Source of the DNA: Bacteroidia bacterium
Lineage (GTDB): Bacteria; Bacteroidota; Bacteroidia; Bacteroidales; CAJPTX01
Assembly (NCBI GenBank): GCA_905373665.1
Contig: CAJPTV010000002.1
Coordinates: 1 to 43,403, forward strand
Reading direction: 5' to 3'
Length of the DNA stretch: 43,403 nucleotides
Below, piece by piece: positions 35,821 through 43,403 of the stretch. Every line of letters starts with the position of its first letter. Within the stretch, counting starts at the first letter, position 1. The position numbers were made by a program, and so were the translations under genes. Under the pieces are notes generated by a model that was given only the letters and a program-made list of their open reading frames with translations, searched no databases and was not told the origin of the DNA.

Positions 35821-37178
35821 GGGAGAAGAAGATCGGCTTTCTGAAAGCCAGCTACCGACGTTTCCGACGTTTCATCCAGCGGGATGTCTGGATTATAGAA
35901 TACGAAGAATACCCCAAGGCACGACAACGACTGCTACGCCTGCTGCGCATCATCCTGCTGGTAATGCGCGAGTTTACGCACAACAGTGTGCAGCTACGTG
36001 CCACGGCGCTGACCTACTACTCGGTGATGTCGATGGTGCCCATCGTCGCCATGGGGTTCGGGATTGCGAAGGGCTTCGGTTTGGAGCGCAGACTGACCGA
36101 CGTTATCCACGAAAAGCTCTCGGCATATCCCGAGGTGAGTACCAAATTGATAGAGTTTTCCTCGGCGCTCTTGGAGCGGACGGGGGCGGGACTCATTGCA
36201 GGGATTGGGGTCGTGATGCTCTTTTGGTCGGTCATCAAGGTCTTTAACAACATCGAGAAGTCTTTCAACGTCATTTGGCGCATTTCGACACCGCGGAGCT
36301 GGTTTCGCAAGTTTAGTGACTACTTGTCTATGATGCTGATCGCGCCGCTCCTTATCTTGGCGGCAAGTAGTGCGAACGTCCTACTCAAGTCCTTTCTTGT
36401 CAAGGCTGCGCACAACATCGAGGTGTTGGGGCTGATACAGAATTATATGCTCGTGCTGCTGCGCCTTACCCCCTACGTCCTACTCTCGTTGGCATTTACC
36501 TTCCTCTACGTCGTGATGCCGAACACCAAAGTGAAGTTCTCGTCGGCGCTCGTAGCGGGCTCTCTCGCAGGGATCGGCTTCGCGGTGACCCAATGGTTCT
36601 ACATCGCGTTTCAGTTTGGCGTCTCGCGCTATAATGGGATTTACGGGAGCTTTGCCGCCCTCCCCCTCTTCCTTATGTGGTTGCAGGTGAGTTGGCTTAT
36701 TATACTCGTCGGTGCGGAACTCTCTTACGCCATCCAAAATGTAAAGCTCTATGAGTTTGAACGCGACGCAAACAACCTGAGCCCTAAGCGCACGAAGATC
36801 CTGAGTATGTTGCTCCTTGCGACCATCGTACAGCGCTTCAAGCTCGGCGAGCGTCCCCTAACCTCCGAAGAGCTGGGGCAAGAACACGGCATCCCGCTCC
36901 GACTCGTGAACCGTCTACTGCACTGGATGGTAGAGACCAAGCTCCTGAGCATGGTTTACACCGAAGATGAGAAGATGCCCGCCTACGAACCTGGGCAGAC
37001 CACCGAAAAGTACAGCATCCACTACCTTGTGCAAAAGCACGACGAGTGTGGGACGACCATCGCAGCACGCGGCAAGCTCCTCCCGATCATCGAGGCGCTG
37101 TATGAGAACTACATGAGACACGTGGCTTCGGAACACTACACCCTTCAGTCGATGATTGATGCGGTGGAAAAGGAATAA
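35817..37178 (+). CDS. YihY/BrkB-family membrane protein with C-terminal winged helix
   Basis: 453 residues. About six hydrophobic segments occupy 60-310. Family blocks include RATALTYYSVMSMVPIVAMGFG, GVVMLFWSVIKVFNNIEKSFN and FSDYLSMMLIAPLLI, then YGSFAALPLFLMWLQVSW. The old name ribonuclease BN for this family is a misassignment; its true function is not settled. After the membrane part a cytoplasmic winged-helix-like region (LTSEELGQEHGIPLRLVNRLLHWMVET, about 346-372) is present, as in other Bacteroidetes members. The ATG overlaps the stop of the C25 gene by 4 nt, implying translational coupling. Confidence 0.92.
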   Translation: MREKKIGFLKASYRRFRRFIQRDVWIIEYEEYPKARQRLLRLLRIILLVMREFTHNSVQLRATALTYYSVMSMVPIVAMGFGIAKGFGLERRLTDVIHEKLSAYPEVSTKLIEFSSALLERTGAGLIAGIGVVMLFWSVIKVFNNIEKSFNVIWRISTPRSWFRKFSDYLSMMLIAPLLILAASSANVLLKSFLVKAAHNIEVLGLIQNYMLVLLRLTPYVLLSLAFTFLYVVMPNTKVKFSSALVAGSLAGIGFAVTQWFYIAFQFGVSRYNGIYGSFAALPLFLMWLQVSWLIILVGAELSYAIQNVKLYEFERDANNLSPKRTKILSMLLLATIVQRFKLGERPLTSEELGQEHGIPLRLVNRLLHWMVETKLLSMVYTEDEKMPAYEPGQTTEKYSIHYLVQKHDECGTTIAARGKLLPIIEALYENYMRHVASEHYTLQSMIDAVEKE

Positions 37179-37198
37179 GCGCCCGCGAAATAAGCATA

Positions 37199-39229
<2,031 letters not shown>

Positions 39230-39256
39230 ACGGGTTTGCCTATTCTTTCCCCCAGT

Positions 39257-40936
39257 CTACTCCGCACTACGGAGCGTCTGGTGTGAGCCCCCTCCCTTAG
39301 CCCCGCCTGTCTCTGGCGTGAGTATCTCTTCTTTCCACTCGCCTACGTTGCGGCTCTTCTCATCAAAGCTTACGCCTACGAGGTGTAGGGTTCGTCCCTC
39401 GGGGGCTACTAGGCGGAAGTACTCTTTCTCCTTGATTTGCGCAATGGCATCCTGTGCCGTCCCCTGTGTATTGACTTTGAACTCGAAGATGTAAACGTGG
39501 TGCGTGGTGGCAACAAGCATGTCGATCTGCCCCGTAGCACAGACGACCTCCGTTTGAGCATACACCCCTAACAGGCGAAAGACGGCGTAAAGAACGGTTT
39601 GGTAGTACTGTTCGCGCAACGGACGTCCCTTCTCTCCCTTGGGGATGTTACCGTATCGAACCCCAGCAAGGAAGGTCACGACGTGCTCCATAACCTTGGC
39701 AAGGTTGCCAGCGTCGAAGAATTCATAAAGCTTTAGTACTTCAATATCGATATTGATGCGCGTAAAGCTGGAATAGAGCGGTAAGAGTTCGTGTAGGAAA
39801 CCAAAGCGCACCTCCTCGTTAGGGTAACCTAACTGGACGATCATCCCATTGCCCAGCACCCCCTTAATCGTAAGGTAACCTGATTGAAAGAGAAGGGGGA
39901 TGAGCGAGTCGTGGTCGTTGTAACGGAAATCTTGTACCGCCTGTACCCCGACCTTTATATCCTTGTCCAAATCAGGGACAAAGAGGTGAGTGCGTTTCAA
40001 GTAGTTGACTAGATAGGAGGGGGTGGCGGTCTCGAACCAATAGTAGTTGTAGGTGCTATCTGCCAAGACGTTCAGTAGACTAAAGGGGTTGTAGACGTTC
40101 TCGCCTTTTCGTGAAAAGCGATACCCGTCGTACTCTTTTTTGAGTCGTTGGCGTGTTGCTTCTACGTTGGTATTTTCTGCTAGGGCGAGTCGCTCTATTT
40201 CGGGCATAAAGTTGTCAGTAAGCTCTTGCTCAGTGAAGCCGCAAATGGCATCGTAGTTATCTAAGAGAGAGATGTCTTTCAAATTGTTCGCCCCGCTGAA
40301 GAGGTTGGTCTTACTGAACTTGGTTACGCCCGTTAGGAAGGCGAAGCGGATATACTCGTCGCAGTGCTTAAGAACCTCGTAAAAGGCTTTGAGGAGCAGA
40401 CGGTTGGTATCGTTGAGCTCGGGGTCATTTATCGTCTCGAGGAGGGGTTTGTCGTACTCGTCGACGAGAATGACGACCCGTTTACCCATACTCTCATAAA
40501 TCGTCTCTATGAGATAAATGAACCGCTCTTCTGGTACGTCTCCCTCTCCTACGACCTGATACTTCACTTCTAGTTTCTTAAGTTGTTTCAAGAGACGGTT
40601 AGGAAGAGATTCTTGATTGCCATAGTCTCTCGCATTGAAATCGAAGTAAAGCACAGGCATTTCCTCCCACGGCTCACGCTGTTGCCTGCGGGCAAGCTCC
40701 GCTTCATGGTCAGCGATATAGAGTCCCTCGAAGAGGTTCTTTCGTCCCTCAAAATAGGCTTGAAGGGTAGATAGGAAGAGGCTTTTGCCAAAACGATGGG
40801 GGCGACTTAGGAAGAAGAAGCGTCCGAGTGAAAGGAGTTTCTCTATGTACAGGGTCTTGTCTACATAGATAGTTCCAGCATTACGCACCTGTTCAAAGGT
40901 TTGCGTATCGATGGGTAGCCTGCGTTCCTCGGTCAT
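39257..40936 (-). CDS. AAA-ATPase-like protein with C-terminal PD-(D/E)XK nuclease domain (second copy)
   Basis: 559 residues from the ATG at 40936. The open frame reaches 40981, but those extra codons contain the -7 promoter element, so 40936 (with GGAGAC just before it) is the true start. It is a close paralogue of 8396-10018: the same P-loop variant SRPHRFGKS, Walker B VDEYDKPLL, the ITKFSKTNLFSGANNL-type block and GQIDM plus FEFK of the C-terminal nuclease fold. The last residues (ETGGAKGGGSHQTLRSAE) have no counterpart in the first copy. Function is unknown beyond ATP-binding and likely nuclease domains. The presence of two diverged copies about 31 kb apart is typical for this family in Bacteroidetes. 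Confidence 0.88.
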   Translation of the reverse strand: MTEERRLPIDTQTFEQVRNAGTIYVDKTLYIEKLLSLGRFFFLSRPHRFGKSLFLSTLQAYFEGRKNLFEGLYIADHEAELARRQQREPWEEMPVLYFDFNARDYGNQESLPNRLLKQLKKLEVKYQVVGEGDVPEERFIYLIETIYESMGKRVVILVDEYDKPLLETINDPELNDTNRLLLKAFYEVLKHCDEYIRFAFLTGVTKFSKTNLFSGANNLKDISLLDNYDAICGFTEQELTDNFMPEIERLALAENTNVEATRQRLKKEYDGYRFSRKGENVYNPFSLLNVLADSTYNYYWFETATPSYLVNYLKRTHLFVPDLDKDIKVGVQAVQDFRYNDHDSLIPLLFQSGYLTIKGVLGNGMIVQLGYPNEEVRFGFLHELLPLYSSFTRINIDIEVLKLYEFFDAGNLAKVMEHVVTFLAGVRYGNIPKGEKGRPLREQYYQTVLYAVFRLLGVYAQTEVVCATGQIDMLVATTHHVYIFEFKVNTQGTAQDAIAQIKEKEYFRLVAPEGRTLHLVGVSFDEKSRNVGEWKEEILTPETGGAKGGGSHQTLRSAE

Positions 40937-40961
40937 CTTTGTCTCCTTCCGTTGGTTCTCA

Positions 40962-40969
40962 CAAAGATA
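40962..40969 (-). promoter_or_regulatory. -7 promoter element TATCTTTG of the second AAA/nuclease gene
   Basis: On the minus strand TATCTTTG matches TAnnTTTG exactly and gives a leader of about 20 nt, including GGAGAC, before the ATG at 40936. The location decides the start codon of the gene. Confidence 0.65.
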
Positions 40970-41020
40970 CGATTTTAACATGGCGCTAAGGGTGCGCAGC
41001 TCGTGTGGGAGTCGGAGTGT

Positions 41021-43390
41021 CTATTTCGCCCGATATACCACACGGAAGTGGATACTCCGCCGTCCGCCCACTTCGTCTACCACGGTGATGGTGTGTTCCC
41101 CCTCCTCGGGGAGGAGCTGTAACTGGTGCAGGTGTAGCGTTTCGCCGACGTAGGTTTCGTCTAAGTGCCAAAAGACACGACTCTCGGGACGGGAATGTGC
41201 TAACTCGAAACGGACAGGGCTCGGCTTACCATCCAGATCGCGCGGCACGGAGAGCTCCACCCCCTCTTGACGCGGGTAAATAAACTGCATATTCTGCGCT
41301 CCTGCCCCTTCGTCACACCCCGCTAGCCAAGGCGGTAAGGGGCGATAGGTCGGGTTCCACTGTCCGTAGAACCAGCCCATGGCTGGGGGGAGTACGAACC
41401 AAGACTGGTGTTGCATCTGTTCGAGAGGATAGCACGAGGCGTGTACGCGATACCGCCCACTTTCGTCAAGGTGCACGAGTCGGTGATAAGGGCAGGGGGC
41501 GTACTCGTATTCCCGCCTCGGTATCCAGATGGTGTCGCGTGCTGTGCAATGCTCGTTCGGGGGGAGTCCGCTCGCAACGCAGACTTCCAACGGACGGAGG
41601 TCGTCATACGGTGGCGTAAACCAGCCACAGCGTGGGAGGCGTCCCCACACGCGGAACATCAACGGGGCTGCACTTTCTACCCCTGAAAGCGAAGCGAGCC
41701 CCTCGCCCGTAGCGTTCCCATTCCATACGCCGACAACGTAACGTTCGTTCACCCCTATCGCCCACGCGTCGCGTCCGCCGTAGCTCGTCCCCGTCTTCCA
41801 TGCCACGGAGCGCGTTGATGAGAAGAGTCCCCAACCACTCTGCTCTTCTGGACGGTTCACCTCGCGCAATGCCTGAAAGGTGAGGTAAATCGCGCTGGCG
41901 CTCAGTGGCGGATATTGCACTTCGCTATGCTCTTGCACCTCCCCCTTTGGGGTAATGTAGCGGAGCGGGCGGAGGTTGTCAGCATAGTAGTTGCCCCCTT
42001 CCCGCGTGTAGCGTACTAGGGTGCGCGAGAGTGAAGCGTAGATGCCGCACATCTCCCACAGGGAGCACTCCCCGCCGCCTAAGATGAGCGGTAGCCCGTA
42101 GTGATCTGCCGAGCGGTTAAAGGTGGTAGCGCCCAGCTTTTTCAATAGGTCAAGGAACACGTCTATCCCATACGTGCGGAGCATGTTCACAGACGGGATG
42201 TTGAGCGAGCGTGATAGGGCAGCCGAGGCATGTACTGCGCCAGCGAATTGGTGTGAAGAGTTCTCAGGAGCGAAGGTGCCTATCTTGATGGGGAGGTCGG
42301 GGACAAGCTCTTGTGGTAACAATAAGCCGTCTTCTAACATCCCTGCGTAAAGGAAGGGTTTGAGGATACTTCCCGAGCTGCGGCGTGCGGTAATCATGTT
42401 CACATATCCTTGCGACTTACGGTTGAGCCCTGGTACATTACCCACATAGGCAAGCACCTCGCCCGTTAGGACATCTGCCACGAGTACTCCTGTGTTACGC
42501 CCGATGTAGCCCATCTGTTGGTCGGCATAGTCTGCAACGAGGCGTTCTACTTCACACTGTAGGTCATAGTCGAGTGTGGTGTGGATATTCTGCCCCCGCA
42601 ACCCATCTTGATAGGCATGCCCTACCAATTGCCAAGCCCGTTGCGGTAACGATTCGGGGGGGGCGGGGAGGGGTTCTAAGAGGGCAAGGGCAAGGGTCTC
42701 TTCGTCGAATATGCCTGCGGCATGGAGACGCCGAAGGAGCTGGTCTCGCTTCCGTTGGAAAGACCTGCTGGCTCGCCCCGGGTAAATTTCCGCTGGTGCG
42801 TTGGGGAGTACTGCCAAGGCTGCCATTTGCCCCCAGCTGAGGTTATCGGCATGGGTTTGATAATAGCGCCATGCGGCTGCCTCTAGCCCCACGACGTTGC
42901 CCCCAAAAGGGGCGTGGCTCGCATAGAGGGTTAAAAGCCCCTCTTTACTGAATGAGCATTCGAGGCGGAGCGCCCAGATCATCTCTACCAGCTTGTTCCA
43001 ATAGTTGCGGGGAGCGCCTGGGTGAAGCATACGCGCTACCTGCATGGTGAGGGTCGAGCCGCCGCGCACGACGTGCCCCGCCTTTAGGTTGCTCACCCAT
43101 GCTTGTGCTAGAGAGACGGGGTTGACCCCGGGGTGGTAGCGAAAGTACTGATCTTCGTAGGCGATAGCACAGGCGGCAAACTTCTCGGGTACGTGATCCA
43201 TGGCAGGGAAGCGGTACTGTCCGTCATCGGCGATGCTTGCCGCAAGCAGTGTCCCTTCACGTGAAAAAAGCACCGTACACGTTGGCGATCGGAACAAGGG
43301 CGATGGCAAACAGTAGTAGAACAAGACCCCCACCACGAGCACCGCGCACGGTAGTGTCTGTAAAAGTGTGTAAGCCCCCCCTCTCTTCAT
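41021..43390 (-). CDS. pbpC: Penicillin-binding protein 1C (glycosyltransferase/transpeptidase)
   Basis: 789 residues. One N-terminal membrane anchor (about 8-28) is followed by a GT51 transglycosylase domain with catalytic Glu79 (AYEDQYFRYHPGV) and RGGSTLTMQVARML. The transpeptidase domain has Ser341-x-x-Lys344 (GSILKPF), SLN at 395-397 and KTG at 532-534. The C-terminal biPBP_C domain starts near 700, typical of PBP1C. It polymerises and may cross-link peptidoglycan in the periplasm. In many bacteria pbpC lies next to an alpha-2-macroglobulin-like gene, which would be upstream outside the window. A strong ribosome-binding sequence GGAGGA directly precedes the ATG at 43390. The core TTCACGTGAA of a parS-like site lies inside the gene at 43256-43265. 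Confidence 0.95.
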   Translation of the reverse strand: MKRGGAYTLLQTLPCAVLVVGVLFYYCLPSPLFRSPTCTVLFSREGTLLAASIADDGQYRFPAMDHVPEKFAACAIAYEDQYFRYHPGVNPVSLAQAWVSNLKAGHVVRGGSTLTMQVARMLHPGAPRNYWNKLVEMIWALRLECSFSKEGLLTLYASHAPFGGNVVGLEAAAWRYYQTHADNLSWGQMAALAVLPNAPAEIYPGRASRSFQRKRDQLLRRLHAAGIFDEETLALALLEPLPAPPESLPQRAWQLVGHAYQDGLRGQNIHTTLDYDLQCEVERLVADYADQQMGYIGRNTGVLVADVLTGEVLAYVGNVPGLNRKSQGYVNMITARRSSGSILKPFLYAGMLEDGLLLPQELVPDLPIKIGTFAPENSSHQFAGAVHASAALSRSLNIPSVNMLRTYGIDVFLDLLKKLGATTFNRSADHYGLPLILGGGECSLWEMCGIYASLSRTLVRYTREGGNYYADNLRPLRYITPKGEVQEHSEVQYPPLSASAIYLTFQALREVNRPEEQSGWGLFSSTRSVAWKTGTSYGGRDAWAIGVNERYVVGVWNGNATGEGLASLSGVESAAPLMFRVWGRLPRCGWFTPPYDDLRPLEVCVASGLPPNEHCTARDTIWIPRREYEYAPCPYHRLVHLDESGRYRVHASCYPLEQMQHQSWFVLPPAMGWFYGQWNPTYRPLPPWLAGCDEGAGAQNMQFIYPRQEGVELSVPRDLDGKPSPVRFELAHSRPESRVFWHLDETYVGETLHLHQLQLLPEEGEHTITVVDEVGGRRSIHFRVVYRAK

Positions 43391-43403
43391 TCCTCCAGCA
43401 GCA

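Noticed and set aside
43256..43265. TTCACGTGAA palindrome resembling the core of a parS site, inside pbpC
   Set aside because: Only the inner ten bases fit. The left arm of the parS consensus is wrong and the site is 27 kb from parAB inside a coding region. A chance palindrome is as likely. ParB ChIP-seq would decide.

Overview
The window reads as a chromosomal segment from a member of the Bacteroidota, most likely Porphyromonas or a close relative in Porphyromonadaceae. Several things point there. There is a very large gingipain-like C25 cysteine protease with a type IX secretion (Por) C-terminal sorting domain. The M49 peptidase has the HECLGH and EEARAD motif spacing of the Bacteroides enzyme. 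The order parA-parB-DUF5683-lytic transglycosylase is seen, and two AAA-ATPase/PD-(D/E)XK genes common in Bacteroidetes are present. Several genes are preceded by close matches to the Bacteroidetes -7 promoter element TAnnTTTG. The organism call is inference from gene content; no rRNA or tRNA gene was seen.

Layout. Positions 1-8.3 kb: a restriction-modification protein cut by the window edge, a lipoprotein-type dipeptidyl peptidase III, gcvT, and a second large restriction-modification gene whose reading frame is broken by eight copies of a 7-bp repeat. Positions 8.4-10.3 kb: an AAA-ATPase/nuclease-fold gene on the minus strand, then an intergenic region with an 11-bp tandem repeat. Positions 10.3-15.3 kb: glnS-lipA-lipB-recJ. 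Positions 15.5-23.9 kb: parA-parB-DUF5683-lytic transglycosylase-SGNH-SGNH-MBOAT, all on the plus strand with short gaps, joining chromosome segregation to cell-wall genes and a probable O-acetylation module. Positions 24.0-26.25 kb: a thioredoxin-like protein, a DEAD-box helicase and dtd. Positions 26.3-31.8 kb, minus strand: a DUF1016 nuclease-fold protein, xseA, a small winged-helix-like protein whose first codons are a 22-bp tandem repeat, DUF805, a C69 dipeptidase and an isoprenylcysteine methyltransferase-like membrane protein. Positions 31.96-39.2 kb, plus strand: the C25 protease, a YihY/BrkB membrane protein and uvrB. Positions 39.26-43.4 kb, minus strand: a second copy of the AAA/nuclease-fold family and pbpC.

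The most interesting signal is a set of three tandem-repeat tracts with unit lengths of 7, 11 and 22 bp, none divisible by three. One lies inside a restriction-modification gene, exactly between the two halves of its PD-(D/E)XK nuclease motif. One lies in the region upstream of glnS and of an AAA/nuclease gene. One lies at the very start of a small putative DNA-binding protein. In the first, the sequenced copy number puts the gene out of frame, and losing one unit would restore it. This is the signature of phase variation by slipped-strand mispairing.
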